A DNA stretch of 64,000 nucleotides, from assembly GCF_001907695.1 (NCBI RefSeq), contig NZ_KV880637.1:1798001-1862000 (forward strand), in the 5' to 3' direction. The DNA is from Thalassospira sp. TSL5-1 (GTDB taxonomy: Bacteria > Pseudomonadota > Alphaproteobacteria > Rhodospirillales > Thalassospiraceae). The notes under the pieces were generated by a model that saw nothing but the letters and a program-made list of their open reading frames with translations, ran no database searches and was not told the DNA's origin. Below, in pieces: positions 50,269-60,491 of the stretch. Numbering within the stretch: position 1 is the stretch's first letter; every line of letters begins with the position of its first letter. A program made the position numbers and the translations under genes.

Positions 50269-51954
50269 TTATTCCTCTGTCACCCGCATCAAATGAACTT
50301 CAATCAACGGGCGCTTACCCTGTTTTTGACGAATGGGACGACGCACCGCCTGACGAATGGTCAAAATAACGGCAGAATCATCCAGCACTTCATCATCATC
50401 CAACTGATCGATCCGATTGCCAATTTCGGCGGCAAAGCGATCAAGCTGAACATCATCATTTTCTTCATCAAACAGACTGGGGGCTGTGATCATCGGATCA
50501 CCAACCATTTCACCGAACTGGTTAAGAACAACCGTCACAAACATGACGCCATTCCACATGATCCGGTTACGGTTGCGAATAGTATTGGAATCCCGCTTGA
50601 TCAGACGTCCGCCATCCAGGCACAAAATACCAGTTTCAACTTCGTCAATCACACTGGCAAAACCCGGCGAAAGACGAATAACCGTGCCATCATGGGGAAT
50701 AACTGTTTCCGGCACCTGACATTCGCGCGCGAGACTTGCCTGCTCGCGCAAATGGCGCGGTTCGCCATGCACAGGCACCAGGATTTTGGGCCGTGTCAGT
50801 TGATACATGCGCGCCAAATCCGCCCGCCCGGGATGGCCGGACACATGGATCGGTTCATCCCGCGCCGTAATGACATTGATGCCACGTTTGATCAGCGTGT
50901 TTTGAATGAAACCGATGGATTTTTCATTGCCCGGAATTTCCCGGGCGGAAAATACAACCGTATCACCGGCATCAAGCTCGATGGTTGGATGATCGCCCCG
51001 CGCGATGCGGGCCATCGCCGCCCGCGGCTCGCCCTGCGAACCGGTGCAAATCAGCAGTACCTGATCCTTGGGCACTTCCATCGCATCTTCGTCAGACAAC
51101 AGGTTGGGATAGCCCGTAAGATATCCCACCTTCTTGGCTGCCTCGGTAACACGGCGCATCGACCGCCCCGCCAACGCGACACAACGGCCTGTTTCATGTG
51201 CCGCTTCAATAATGGATTGAATACGCGCCACGTTGGTTGCAAAGCAGGCAACTGCGATCCGTCCGGTTGGTATTTTGGCAAACAGATCAATCAGATTACG
51301 CGCAACCTCGCCTTCGGACCCGGTTTCGCCATGTGAAAAAACATTTGTCGAATCACAAACCAGCGCATTTACACCCTCGTCACCCAAGGCTTCGAGTTTG
51401 GCGACATCCGGTTCGGTTCCGATTTGCGGATCATGATCGAACTTCCAGTCACCGGTATGCACGACCAGTCCCTTGGGCGTTCTGATTGCCAGGGCATTTG
51501 GTTCCAGGATGGAATGGGTCATGGTGATCATTTCAATATCGAAATCACCAAGTTTGAACCGCGCGCCCAATTCGATCTCATGGATCGGAACCTGATCGGC
51601 AAAATCAGTTTCAGTCAGCTTGGCCCGCAAAAATTCAGCGGCAAAGGGGGTCGCATAAATCGGGCATTTCAGTCGCGGCCACAAATAGGGAATGGCCCCC
51701 AAATGGTCTTCATGGGCATGGGTCAGCACCAAGCCCAGAAGCTTGTCCTTGCGCGCCTCGATAAAGGATGGATCGGGCATGACAACATCAACACCAGGCA
51801 GCCCTTCCTCGCCAAAGGAGACGCCCATATCGATCATCAGCCAGCGGTCATTATAGCCATAAAGATTTAGGTTCATCCCGATCTCGCCGGAGCCACCCAG
51901 CGGGACAAACAGCAACTCGTCCTTTGGCAAAAACAAATCCACGAAACCTCTCAT
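50269..51954 (-). CDS. rnj: Ribonuclease J
   Basis: Beta-CASP metallo-beta-lactamase ribonuclease with endo- and 5'-3' exonuclease activity in relatives, acting in RNA maturation and turnover. The 561-residue product has FVPLGGSGEIGMN, the zinc motif THAHEDHLGA (His79, His81, Asp83, His84), VVHTGDWKFDHDP, the beta-CASP part with CTGSQGEPRAAMARI, ISGHPGR-like HVSGHPGRADL, and a C-terminal domain. Full length. It starts 170 bases after birA, where a type III pantothenate kinase gene often sits in relatives. Confidence 0.95.
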   Translation of the reverse strand: MRGFVDLFLPKDELLFVPLGGSGEIGMNLNLYGYNDRWLMIDMGVSFGEEGLPGVDVVMPDPSFIEARKDKLLGLVLTHAHEDHLGAIPYLWPRLKCPIYATPFAAEFLRAKLTETDFADQVPIHEIELGARFKLGDFDIEMITMTHSILEPNALAIRTPKGLVVHTGDWKFDHDPQIGTEPDVAKLEALGDEGVNALVCDSTNVFSHGETGSEGEVARNLIDLFAKIPTGRIAVACFATNVARIQSIIEAAHETGRCVALAGRSMRRVTEAAKKVGYLTGYPNLLSDEDAMEVPKDQVLLICTGSQGEPRAAMARIARGDHPTIELDAGDTVVFSAREIPGNEKSIGFIQNTLIKRGINVITARDEPIHVSGHPGRADLARMYQLTRPKILVPVHGEPRHLREQASLARECQVPETVIPHDGTVIRLSPGFASVIDEVETGILCLDGGRLIKRDSNTIRNRNRIMWNGVMFVTVVLNQFGEMVGDPMITAPSLFDEENDDVQLDRFAAEIGNRIDQLDDDEVLDDSAVILTIRQAVRRPIRQKQGKRPLIEVHLMRVTEE

Positions 51955-52124
51955 TTGCGATCAAGCCGTTAACCGTGATCAACGAAAAAACACATACGGC
52001 CTGTCAGGTAAAGCTTTTACGTTAATTGTCCGGCTTTGCTGTTTTCCAAGTCGTACTGATCAATCATCAAACACAAATCAAACAGGACATAAATATAGTA
52101 AATCACCACAAGCGACCTGAAAAC

Positions 52125-52883
52125 TCAGCTTTTGAAAAACACTTCTCCAGCACCGATAATATGATCGAAACCCGCATCATCTTTTAAAATCAGCGAACCA
52201 CTTTCATCAAGCCCAACGAAAGTCCCGGTTAATGTCTTTTCACTCAAACGCGCAACAAGAGGCTGCCCAAAACCATAGGCGCGCTCGAGCCACGCGTCGC
52301 GCACCGCTGTAAAGCCCGTTTCCAACCAGGTGGAATAGAGCACATCAAAACGCGAGACATAGGCAGCCACCAAATCCTCAATCTGAACGGCGGCCCCCAA
52401 TTCAGCAAGCGAGGTTGAAGGACGTTCGGCATCTTCCGGATGAAACATTACATTCACCCCAGTACCAATCACAAGATAATCGGTATCCCTGCCCTGAGAA
52501 GACGCGCTTTCGAGCAAAATACCGCACAATTTGCGACCATCCACCATCAGGTCATTAGGCCATTTACAGGCGGGCTTCACCCTGCCTTCGGTGACGATAT
52601 CAATCGCCTGGGCCATCGCAAGTGCAGCCAGGAAGGTCAGACGGGCAGAGTCCTGAAGCGGGCAATTTGGCCTTAGTAGCAAAGATAAAAACAGATTGCC
52701 GACTGGCGACTTCCATTCGCGCCCGCGACGGCCCCGCCCTGCCCGCTGTTGTGCAGCCAAAATAAGGGCGCCACCAGGGGCGCCCTTATCACCGAGGCGT
52801 TTTGCCTCGTCATTCGTACTGTCGATCACTTCGTGGAAATGCAGAACATACCCATCAGGAAGCCGCACGACAGGAACTGTCAT
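52125..52883 (-). CDS. birA: Biotin-[acetyl-CoA-carboxylase] ligase
   Basis: Attaches biotin to the carrier protein of acetyl-CoA carboxylase. The start at MTVPVVRLPDGYVLHF, one base after the nuoN stop, gives 252 residues. The catalytic domain shows STNDEAKRLGDKGAPGGALI, the nucleotide-binding AGRGRRGREWKSP, KWPNDLMVDGRKLCGILLE and a small C-terminal SH3-like part. There is no N-terminal DNA-binding domain, so it is not a repressor. A perfect 11-bp hairpin lies within its coding sequence near codon 40. Close spacing implies transcription from the nuo operon. Confidence 0.95.
   Translation of the reverse strand: MTVPVVRLPDGYVLHFHEVIDSTNDEAKRLGDKGAPGGALILAAQQRAGRGRRGREWKSPVGNLFLSLLLRPNCPLQDSARLTFLAALAMAQAIDIVTEGRVKPACKWPNDLMVDGRKLCGILLESASSQGRDTDYLVIGTGVNVMFHPEDAERPSTSLAELGAAVQIEDLVAAYVSRFDVLYSTWLETGFTAVRDAWLERAYGFGQPLVARLSEKTLTGTFVGLDESGSLILKDDAGFDHIIGAGEVFFKS
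52762..52789 (-). repeat. Perfect terminator-like hairpin inside birA
   Basis: Arms ATAAGGGCGCC and GGCGCCCTTAT pair over 11 bp with a 6-base loop, and on the minus strand are followed by TTTGG, so the transcript reads TTATTTTGG after the GC core. It lies about 95 bases into the birA coding sequence and encodes part of the DKGAPGGALI segment. It could cause partial termination at the end of the nuo operon. Confidence 0.75.
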
Positions 52884-52884
52884 A

Positions 52885-54330
52885 TCAATTTCCAAACAGA
52901 GCCGACGCAGCAGCGGCGGCACTATCGGTCAACGGGTTCGGGAAGAACGCGAAAATCAGGATAATGATCGTAGCAAGCGCCATGATGACATTGAGTTCAG
53001 TACCGTTGCGATCAAAGCCTTCGACAGGTTCGTCAAAATACATGACCTTGATGACGCGCAGATAATAATAGGCACTGACAACCGAAGTCACGAGACCAAT
53101 AACCGCCAGCGTTACCAGGCCGGAATCAACCGCAGCCTTAAAGACATAGAACTTACCAAAGAACCCGGCGAGCGGCGGAATACCAGCCATCGAGAACATT
53201 AGCAGCGCCATGACCGCAGCCATCAACGGTTTGGTGCGCGACAGGCCCGACAGATCGGCGATTTCTTCAACCATCCGGTCGTGGCGACGCATCGACAGGA
53301 TCACGGCAAAAGTACCGAGATTCATGACGAGGTAAATGCCAAGATAAACCAGAATGGCCTGAACACCCGCTTCGGTACCAGCAGCAAGACCGACCAGCGC
53401 AAAACCAACGTGACCAATCGAGGAATAGGCCATCAGACGTTTGATATTGTTCTGACGCAGGGCCGCAAAAGACCCCCAGGCCATCGACAGGATCGAAATC
53501 AGAACAATGATCTGCTGCCAGTCGCTAACGACGCCGGCAAACGGCCCCAGGGCAACACGAACGAAAAGTGCCAAACCGGCAATTTTCGGTGCAACAGCAA
53601 AGAATGCCGTAACCGGGGTCGGCGCGCCTTCGTACACGTCCGGCGTCCACATATGGAACGGGGCCGCTGAGACCTTAAAGCACAGACCGGCAAAGATGAA
53701 TGCCAGACCAACCAAGGTGCCAACCGACAACCCTCCATTGCTCACGGCATCGCCGATAACAGCAAAGCTGGTCGAACCGGTAAAGCCATAAACCATCGAC
53801 ATACCATAAAGCAGCATGCCCGATGCAATCGAACCCAGAACAAAATATTTAAGACCCGATTCCGTGGCACGAACGGTATCACGGCGGATGGCTGCAACCA
53901 CATACAATGCCAGGCTCTGCAGTTCGAGACCGACATAAAGTGACAGCATGTCAGATGCTGACACCATCGCCATCATGCCAAGTGTTGCCAGCATCAGCAG
54001 GATCGGAAACTCGAAACGTGCCATACGCTCACGTTCGGCAAATTTCATGGACATAACCACGCCAACAGCCGAACCAACCAGGATCAGAACCTTACAAAAA
54101 CGCGCAAACGGATCTGCCAGGAACTGGCCTGAAAATGCAGCACCACCCTCGCCCATGACCACAAGGACCAGGGCAATGATCATGGCACCAACAGCAGCCC
54201 AGGAGACCGTCCGGAACGAACGGTCCTTACCTGTAAAAACACCCAGCATCAGCAACGCAAGCGAAGCTACCGCCATAAAGATTTCGGGCAATGCCGCCCC
54301 GAGGTTGAGCATAGAATCTCCCATGTTCAT
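52885..54330 (-). CDS. nuoN: NADH-quinone oxidoreductase subunit N
   Basis: Antiporter-like proton-pumping subunit of complex I. About 481 residues with 14 predicted membrane segments and the family stretches YVGLELQSLALYVVAAI, ESGLKYFVLGSIASG, FKVSAAPFHMWTPDVYEG (with membrane-embedded Lys) and KRLMAYSSIGHVGF. Two ATGs are possible, 54330 and 54324; the second is better placed after GAGGGG. The ORF begins with a TTG that overlaps nuoM. Confidence 0.96.
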   Translation of the reverse strand: MNMGDSMLNLGAALPEIFMAVASLALLMLGVFTGKDRSFRTVSWAAVGAMIIALVLVVMGEGGAAFSGQFLADPFARFCKVLILVGSAVGVVMSMKFAERERMARFEFPILLMLATLGMMAMVSASDMLSLYVGLELQSLALYVVAAIRRDTVRATESGLKYFVLGSIASGMLLYGMSMVYGFTGSTSFAVIGDAVSNGGLSVGTLVGLAFIFAGLCFKVSAAPFHMWTPDVYEGAPTPVTAFFAVAPKIAGLALFVRVALGPFAGVVSDWQQIIVLISILSMAWGSFAALRQNNIKRLMAYSSIGHVGFALVGLAAGTEAGVQAILVYLGIYLVMNLGTFAVILSMRRHDRMVEEIADLSGLSRTKPLMAAVMALLMFSMAGIPPLAGFFGKFYVFKAAVDSGLVTLAVIGLVTSVVSAYYYLRVIKVMYFDEPVEGFDRNGTELNVIMALATIIILIFAFFPNPLTDSAAAAASALFGN

Positions 54331-54335
54331 TCCCC

Positions 54336-55853
54336 TCAATTCGCCGCAAGCTGCGCGGCATTTGCCGCAGCGGCCTGTGCCGTTTCAACTTGGTTGACCA
54401 AATGCAGAACCGATGCGTGCATGATGTCGAGGAAAGAACTCGGATAGATACCCATCCACAGAACCACCACAACAAGCGGGAGGAACAATGCCCATTCACG
54501 CGGGCTCATATCGAGGATGTTTTTGAGGTTTTCCTTTGTCAGGGCCCCAAATACGATCCGGCGATAGAGATAAAGCGCATATGCCGCACCAAGGATCAGA
54601 CCGGTCGAGGCAAAGAACGCAACCCAGGTGTTGGCTTCAAAAGCCCCCAGCAACGTCAGGATTTCGCCCACGAAACCACCCGTGCCCGGCAGGCCGACAG
54701 ATGCCATCGTAAAGAACATGAACGTCACCGCGTAACCCGGCATACGATGAACAAGGCCACCATAAGCATCGATTTCACGGGTGTGCATACGGTCGTAAAC
54801 CACACCAACGCACAGGAACAATGCACCAGAAACCACACCGTGGCTCAACATCTGGAAGATTGAACCTTCCAGGCCATGCTGGTTGAAGGTGAACGCACCA
54901 ACCGTCACGATACCCATATGGGCGACAGATGAATAAGCAATCAGCTTTTTCATGTCTTCCTGGGCCAAGGCCACCAGCGAGGTATAAATGATGGCAATGA
55001 TCGAGAGCGTAAAGATCAGCGGAGCAAAGGTTTCAGATGCCAGCGGCAGCATCGGCAGTGAAAACCGCAAGAAACCATATCCCCCCATTTTCAGCAGCAC
55101 ACCAGCCAGAATAACGGAACCGGCCGTCGGTGCTTCAACGTGGGCATCAGGCAGCCAGGTATGGACCGGCCACATCGGCACCTTCACCGCGAAGGAAGCA
55201 AAGAAAGCAAGCCACATCCAAAGCTGCGCCTGATAGCTGAAGGTATGCGTCATCAGGGTCGGAATATCGCTGGTGCCGGCATCGAAATACATCGCCATCA
55301 GCGCAACCAGCATCAGTACAGAGCCCAGCAGCGTATAAAGGAACAGCTTGAAAGCTGCATATACGCGGCGTGGTCCGCCCCAGACACCGATGATGATAAA
55401 CATCGGGATCAGCACACCTTCGAAGAAGATGTAGAACAGCATGGCATCAAGCGAACTGAACATGCCCACCATCATGGTTTCAAGAACCAGGAAGGCAATC
55501 ATGTATTCCTTGACCCGTTTCTGAACGGCTTCCCAGGCGGAAAGAATACAGATCGGCGTCAGGAAGGTCGCAAGAATGACGAACAGCATCGAAATGCCGT
55601 CCACACCCATGTGATAGGACACGTTCAGCCCCGGCATCCATTCCGTCTTTTCGACGAACTGGAAGTCGGCAGTTGTTGTGTCAAAGTTGATCCACAGCAT
55701 CAGCGATGCAAGGAAGGTAAAACCAGACGTCCACAGCGCGACCCAGCGCGAATTGCGGGCGACATTCGCTTCTTCACCGGGAATCAGGAGGATAAAAAAC
55801 GCTCCCAATAGCGGTAAAAAAGTGATGATCGAAAGAATTGGCCAATCACTCAT
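54336..55853 (-). CDS. nuoM: NADH-quinone oxidoreductase subunit M
   Basis: Antiporter-like proton-pumping subunit of complex I in the inner membrane. The 505-residue protein shows [19 protein letters not shown], the conserved Glu in [38 protein letters not shown] with channel Lys and His, and [18 protein letters not shown]. About 14 membrane segments; full length. It starts 6 bases after nuoL. Confidence 0.97.
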   Translation of the reverse strand: MSDWPILSIITFLPLLGAFFILLIPGEEANVARNSRWVALWTSGFTFLASLMLWINFDTTTADFQFVEKTEWMPGLNVSYHMGVDGISMLFVILATFLTPICILSAWEAVQKRVKEYMIAFLVLETMMVGMFSSLDAMLFYIFFEGVLIPMFIIIGVWGGPRRVYAAFKLFLYTLLGSVLMLVALMAMYFDAGTSDIPTLMTHTFSYQAQLWMWLAFFASFAVKVPMWPVHTWLPDAHVEAPTAGSVILAGVLLKMGGYGFLRFSLPMLPLASETFAPLIFTLSIIAIIYTSLVALAQEDMKKLIAYSSVAHMGIVTVGAFTFNQHGLEGSIFQMLSHGVVSGALFLCVGVVYDRMHTREIDAYGGLVHRMPGYAVTFMFFTMASVGLPGTGGFVGEILTLLGAFEANTWVAFFASTGLILGAAYALYLYRRIVFGALTKENLKNILDMSPREWALFLPLVVVVLWMGIYPSSFLDIMHASVLHLVNQVETAQAAAANAAQLAAN

Positions 55854-55859
55854 CGCCCG

Positions 55860-57860
55860 TTAACCCATCTTCCAGATTGTGTAAGACACCAAGGCTGCAA
55901 TGCCGATCAGCATGGCAAACGCATAGTGGTAAACAAAGCCGCTCTGAAGGGTGCTGATACGCCGTGCAATGTTACGGCAAGCCGCAGCAACACCATCCGG
56001 GCCAACACCGTCGATCAGTGCGCCGTCACCGGCTTTCCAGAACCCGCGACCCAGCGCAAATGCCGGCTTCACAAAAATCGCGTCATACAGTTCGTCGAAA
56101 TACCATTTGTTGAGCAGGAAGCGATAAATACCGTTGAAGGTATTTGCCAGCATCCGCGGCAGCGACGGAACCAGACGATACATCAGAACTGCGAGTGCCA
56201 AACCGAGCATCATGGCAACAAAAGGTGCCATTTTGACCCACTCGGGAACGTGATGCGAATGTTCAAGCGCCTGATGGTTTTCAGCAACGAAGATCGCGCC
56301 ATTCCAGAAGGACAGCATTTCTTCGTAATTGCCCCCAAACCAGTTCACGGCAAACCAGCCGGCAAACACGGCACCGACAGCAAGGATCAGCAACGGAACC
56401 GTCATGACAGCAGGGCTTTCATGAACATGTGCCATCGTGCGCTCATCAGCGCGCGGTGCGCCAAAGAAGGTCATGAAAATCAGACGCCAGCTATAGAACG
56501 ACGTCATAAAGGCTGCGATCACGCCCATCCAGAAGGCATAAAGGCCAACACTGGTATGTGCTGCAAACGCGCTTTCAATAATCATGTCTTTGGAATAATA
56601 GCCCGCAAAGCCCGGAACACCGGTAATGGCAAGCGTACCAATGATCATGACACCAAAGGTCAGCGGAACCATTTTCCAGATACCGCCCATCTTGCGCATA
56701 TCCTGTTCATCGGACATGGCATGAATAACGGAACCGGCACTCAGGAACAGCAATGCCTTGAAGAAACCATGTGTCATCAGGTGGAACACGCCAGCACTGT
56801 AGGCAGAAACGCCACAGGCAAAGAACATGTAACCAAGCTGCGAACAGGTCGAATAGGCAATGACGCGCTTGATGTCGTTCTGAACACAGCCGATAGTGGC
56901 GGCAAAGAAAGCCGTAGTGGCACCAACAACCGTGACAATCGCAAGCGTGGTTTCGGCATATTCAAAGATCGGCGACAGACGCGCAACCATGAAAACACCC
57001 GCCGTCACCATCGTTGCCGCGTGAATAAGGGCGGAAACCGGTGTCGGACCTTCCATCGCATCGGGCAGCCAGGTATGCAGCCCCAACTGGGCCGATTTAC
57101 CCATTGCACCGATAAACAACAGGAAAGTTGCAATATTTAGCGCCGAAAAGTCATGGCCAAGGAAAACCAGGGTCGAGCCGGAGATTTCTTCAGCATTGGC
57201 AAAAATCGTGTCGAACTGGACGGTACCAAACAGCACATAAACCGCAAAGATACCCAGCGCGAAACCAAAGTCACCCACACGGTTGACGATAAAGGCCTTC
57301 ATCGCGGCGGAAGATGCCGACGGCTTGGAATACCAGAAACCGATCAGAAGGTAGGATGCAAGCCCCACCCCTTCCCAGCCAAAGAACAGCTGGATCAGGT
57401 TGTCTGCAGTAACAAGCATCAACATCGCAAAGGTAAACAGCGACAGATAAGCCATGAAACGGGGCTTGTCCGGGTCATGCGACATATAGCCGATGGAATA
57501 AATATGTACCATCGACGAAACGCCGGTCACCACAATCAGCATCACGCAAGTCAGCGTATCAAAACGCAGCGACCAGTTGGCGGTAAAATCGCCCGAGCTG
57601 ATCCAGGTAAAAAGGTCCAGCGTAACCGGGTTGCCGTTCAGGGCAACCTCAATAAACGCCGCAACGGAAAGTGCTGCCGCAATCACCACGCCCGCGACCG
57701 TAACAAGCTGCGAGAGACGGTCAGTCGTGGAAACCCCGTGATGATGATCATCGTGATGATGCGCAGCAGGAGCATTGGCGGTCTTCATCGCCCCAAACAG
57801 GGTGATCAGACCGGCAATAATCGCCGCAATAAGGGGCAGAAAAACGATCAGAGCATACAT
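55860..57860 (-). CDS. nuoL: NADH-quinone oxidoreductase subunit L
   Basis: Largest antiporter-like subunit of complex I, with the long lateral helix along the membrane arm. The 666-residue protein shows [80 protein letters not shown] and the C-terminal lateral-helix region with [20 protein letters not shown] His-rich cytoplasmic or periplasmic loop (HHHDDHHHG) near residue 36 is unusual and may be a neutral length variation. Full length. Confidence 0.97.
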   Translation of the reverse strand: MYALIVFLPLIAAIIAGLITLFGAMKTANAPAAHHHDDHHHGVSTTDRLSQLVTVAGVVIAAALSVAAFIEVALNGNPVTLDLFTWISSGDFTANWSLRFDTLTCVMLIVVTGVSSMVHIYSIGYMSHDPDKPRFMAYLSLFTFAMLMLVTADNLIQLFFGWEGVGLASYLLIGFWYSKPSASSAAMKAFIVNRVGDFGFALGIFAVYVLFGTVQFDTIFANAEEISGSTLVFLGHDFSALNIATFLLFIGAMGKSAQLGLHTWLPDAMEGPTPVSALIHAATMVTAGVFMVARLSPIFEYAETTLAIVTVVGATTAFFAATIGCVQNDIKRVIAYSTCSQLGYMFFACGVSAYSAGVFHLMTHGFFKALLFLSAGSVIHAMSDEQDMRKMGGIWKMVPLTFGVMIIGTLAITGVPGFAGYYSKDMIIESAFAAHTSVGLYAFWMGVIAAFMTSFYSWRLIFMTFFGAPRADERTMAHVHESPAVMTVPLLILAVGAVFAGWFAVNWFGGNYEEMLSFWNGAIFVAENHQALEHSHHVPEWVKMAPFVAMMLGLALAVLMYRLVPSLPRMLANTFNGIYRFLLNKWYFDELYDAIFVKPAFALGRGFWKAGDGALIDGVGPDGVAAACRNIARRISTLQSGFVYHYAFAMLIGIAALVSYTIWKMG

Positions 57861-57870
57861 AATCTGTGCC

Positions 57871-58179
57871 TTACCCCTTCATCATGTTGATGTCTTCAAC
57901 CGCGATGGTGCCGCGATTACGGAAATAAACCACCAGGATCGCAAGGCCAATCGCGGCTTCAGCAGCCGCAACAGTCAGCACGAAAATGGTGAAAACCTGG
58001 CCAACCAGATCGCCCAGAAAGGACGAAAAGGCGACAAAATTGATGTTGACTGCCAGCAGCATCAGTTCGATCGACATCATGATGATGATGACGTTTTTCC
58101 GGTTCATGAAGATACCGAAAATCCCGAGGGTAAACAGGATGGCGGCGACAGTCAGGTAATGAGCAAGTCCGATTTCCAT
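57871..58179 (-). CDS. nuoK: NADH-quinone oxidoreductase subunit K
   Basis: Small membrane subunit of complex I. The 102-residue product has three membrane segments and the conserved Glu residues in [16 protein letters not shown] and [17 protein letters not shown] that form part of the proton path. Its start overlaps the nuoJ stop in a TGATG junction, so the two are translationally coupled. Confidence 0.97.
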   Translation of the reverse strand: MEIGLAHYLTVAAILFTLGIFGIFMNRKNVIIIMMSIELMLLAVNINFVAFSSFLGDLVGQVFTIFVLTVAAAEAAIGLAILVVYFRNRGTIAVEDINMMKG

Positions 58180-58787
58180 CAGATCCCCCTACCGACTGGT
58201 ACTTTTTTGATTTCAAGGGTCTCGGCGCGCTGGCGCTGGACCTGCTGGGAAATATTCTGCCGACGTACACCTTCACGATGGCGCAGGGTCAGGACGATTG
58301 CACCAATCATGGCGGTCAGCAACACCAGACCGGCTGCCTGGAAGATATAGGCATAGTCAGTGTAAAGAAGCATGCCCAGCGCATTGATATTGTTCATATC
58401 CGCCGGTATTGGCTGGGCAATTGCCGCCATCTTGGCATCGGTCATAACCCAACCGCCACCAACAAAGGCCAATTCGACAAACAATACCGCCGCAACCAGA
58501 ACACCGATCGGCAGATAGCTCAGAAAGCCTTCACGCATTTCGACAAAATTAATGTCGAGCATCATGACGACGAACATGAACAAAACCGCGATCGCGCCGA
58601 CATAAACGACGACCAGAAGCATGGCGAGAAATTCAGCGCCGAGCAGAACAAAAAGCCCTGCGGCGTTGAAGAACGTCAAAATAAGAAACAACACCGAATG
58701 AACCGGGTTGCGCACAGTTACCACCATTGCGGCAGAGATAACTGCGATAATGGCAAACAGATAGAAAGCCAAAGCCTGTACGACCAT
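58179..58787 (-). CDS. nuoJ: NADH-quinone oxidoreductase subunit J
   Basis: Membrane subunit of complex I at the junction with the quinone site. The 202-residue product has five membrane segments, [45 protein letters not shown] with the conserved YVGAIAVLF core, and a basic C-terminal tail ([19 protein letters not shown]). Full length for the alphaproteobacterial form. Confidence 0.96.
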   Translation of the reverse strand: MVVQALAFYLFAIIAVISAAMVVTVRNPVHSVLFLILTFFNAAGLFVLLGAEFLAMLLVVVYVGAIAVLFMFVVMMLDINFVEMREGFLSYLPIGVLVAAVLFVELAFVGGGWVMTDAKMAAIAQPIPADMNNINALGMLLYTDYAYIFQAAGLVLLTAMIGAIVLTLRHREGVRRQNISQQVQRQRAETLEIKKVPVGRGI

Positions 58788-58866
58788 AAGGTACCCCCTT
58801 GGCGAAACGCCCCCGCACTGGCGGAAGGCGATCCATGAACTTTATCCAAACGATCAGACGCGACAC

Positions 58867-59355
58867 TTACCGATAAGGTGCGTCTGCCTCCAATCGTGCA
58901 GCAAGCTCGGCTTCCCAACGCTCGCCATTTTCAAGAAGCTTGTCTTTATCATAAAGAAGCTCCTCGCGGTTTTCGGTTGCGAACTCGAAGTTCGGACCTT
59001 CGACGATGGCATCCACCGGGCAGGCTTCCTCGCAGAAACCGCAATAGATGCACTTCGTCATATCAATATCGTAGCGCGTTGTCCGGCGTGATCCGTCAAG
59101 GCGCGGCTCTACCTCAATGGTAATGGCCTGCGCCGGGCAGATCGCTTCGCACAGCTTGCAGGCGATGCAACGCTCTTCCCCGTTCGGGTAACGGCGCAAG
59201 GCATGTTCGCCACGGAAACGCGGGCTGAGCGGACCTTTTTCATACGGATAATTCAGCGTCACCTTCGGCTTGAACATATATTTGAAGGTGAGCGCCATAC
59301 CGGAAAGCAGTTCCACCAGCAGGAAACTCCGGGCCGTCCGATCTATAAATGACAT
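58867..59355 (-). CDS. nuoI: NADH-quinone oxidoreductase subunit I
   Basis: Ferredoxin-like subunit carrying two [4Fe-4S] clusters (N6a and N6b) that relay electrons to the quinone-site cluster. The 162-residue product has an amphipathic N-terminal helix ([14 protein letters not shown]) and two cluster motifs: [16 protein letters not shown] and [16 protein letters not shown]. All eight cysteines are present. Full length. Confidence 0.97.
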   Translation of the reverse strand: MSFIDRTARSFLLVELLSGMALTFKYMFKPKVTLNYPYEKGPLSPRFRGEHALRRYPNGEERCIACKLCEAICPAQAITIEVEPRLDGSRRTTRYDIDMTKCIYCGFCEEACPVDAIVEGPNFEFATENREELLYDKDKLLENGERWEAELAARLEADAPYR

Positions 59356-59386
59356 CGTTTACCTCTCTCTTTCCGATGCGCGGCGA

Positions 59387-60400
59387 TCAGGCCGGGACTT
59401 TGTCGAAAACAACCAGGAACGTGGCAACCAGCATGACCCAGGCGAAAGACAGCGGAAGAAAAATCTTCCAGCCCAAACGCATAAGCTGGTCATAGCGGTA
59501 ACGCGGGAAAGTGGCACGTACCCAGAGGAAAATGAACAAAACCATGCAGATCTTGAAGATGAACCACAGCGGACCGGGAATGAAATCCAGGAATGGCAAC
59601 GGCGCCTGCCAGCCACCCAAAAACAGGGTCGCGCAAAGGCCGCTCATCAAAATCATGTTGGCATATTCACCAAGGAAGAACAGCGCAAAGGTCATGGCCG
59701 AATAATCGACGTTATACCCCGACACAAGCTCGGCTTCCGCTTCGGGAAGGTCGAACGGGGCGCGGTTCGTTTCTGCGAGGATCGAGACAATGAAGATCAC
59801 GAACATCGGCAGGTGGTAAATAAAGTTCCAGTTCCAGATACCGCCCGACTGCGCATGAACGATGTCCGTCAGATTCAGTGACCCGGTGGTCAGCAGAACC
59901 GAAATAATGATCAGGCCGATCGAAATTTCGTAAGACACCATCTGCGCTGCGGAACGCAAAGCGCCCAGAAAGGCGTATTTGGAGTTGGATGACCAGCCCG
60001 CCATCACGATGCCGTAAACACCAAGCGACGAAATAGCGAACAGGTAAAGAATGCCAACATTCAGGTTGGAAATTACCAGCCCTTCGCCAAACGGGATAAC
60101 TGCCCAAGCGACCAGAGCGAGAATGAAGGTCAACATCGGCGCAATAAGAAAGACAACCTTATTCGCGCTGGTCGGAATGACCGTTTCCTTCAAAAACAGC
60201 TTCAGACCGTCTGCCAGCGGCTGCAACAGGCCAAAAGGCCCAACGACGTTCGGGCCTTTGCGCATTTGCATGGCGCCAATCACCTTGCGTTCAGCATAGG
60301 TGAGATAGGCAACAGCAATCAGCAAGGGAAGCACGATCGCCAGGATTTTAGCGACGATCCAAATTCCTGGCTGAATATATCCGTCCCAAAGAAGTTCCAT
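59387..60400 (-). CDS. nuoH: NADH-quinone oxidoreductase subunit H
   Basis: Membrane subunit that forms much of the quinone chamber of complex I. The 337-residue product has eight to nine membrane segments and the conserved stretches [24 protein letters not shown] in part, [57 protein letters not shown] and [18 protein letters not shown]. Full length. It sits 91 bases after nuoG. Confidence 0.97.
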   Translation of the reverse strand: MELLWDGYIQPGIWIVAKILAIVLPLLIAVAYLTYAERKVIGAMQMRKGPNVVGPFGLLQPLADGLKLFLKETVIPTSANKVVFLIAPMLTFILALVAWAVIPFGEGLVISNLNVGILYLFAISSLGVYGIVMAGWSSNSKYAFLGALRSAAQMVSYEISIGLIIISVLLTTGSLNLTDIVHAQSGGIWNWNFIYHLPMFVIFIVSILAETNRAPFDLPEAEAELVSGYNVDYSAMTFALFFLGEYANMILMSGLCATLFLGGWQAPLPFLDFIPGPLWFIFKICMVLFIFLWVRATFPRYRYDQLMRLGWKIFLPLSFAWVMLVATFLVVFDKVPA

Positions 60401-60491
60401 CGGTCAAACCGTATCTTTTGCGTTTGGTCCCGTAAGCGGGACATCCCCTAGCGAGAGAAGGCGACGGTTCCCCGCCGCCTGTTTCCCGAAC

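Noticed and set aside
52125..52883. BirA without the N-terminal repressor domain looks truncated.
   Set aside because: Monofunctional ligases without the helix-turn-helix are common, and the start is tightly placed after nuoN.
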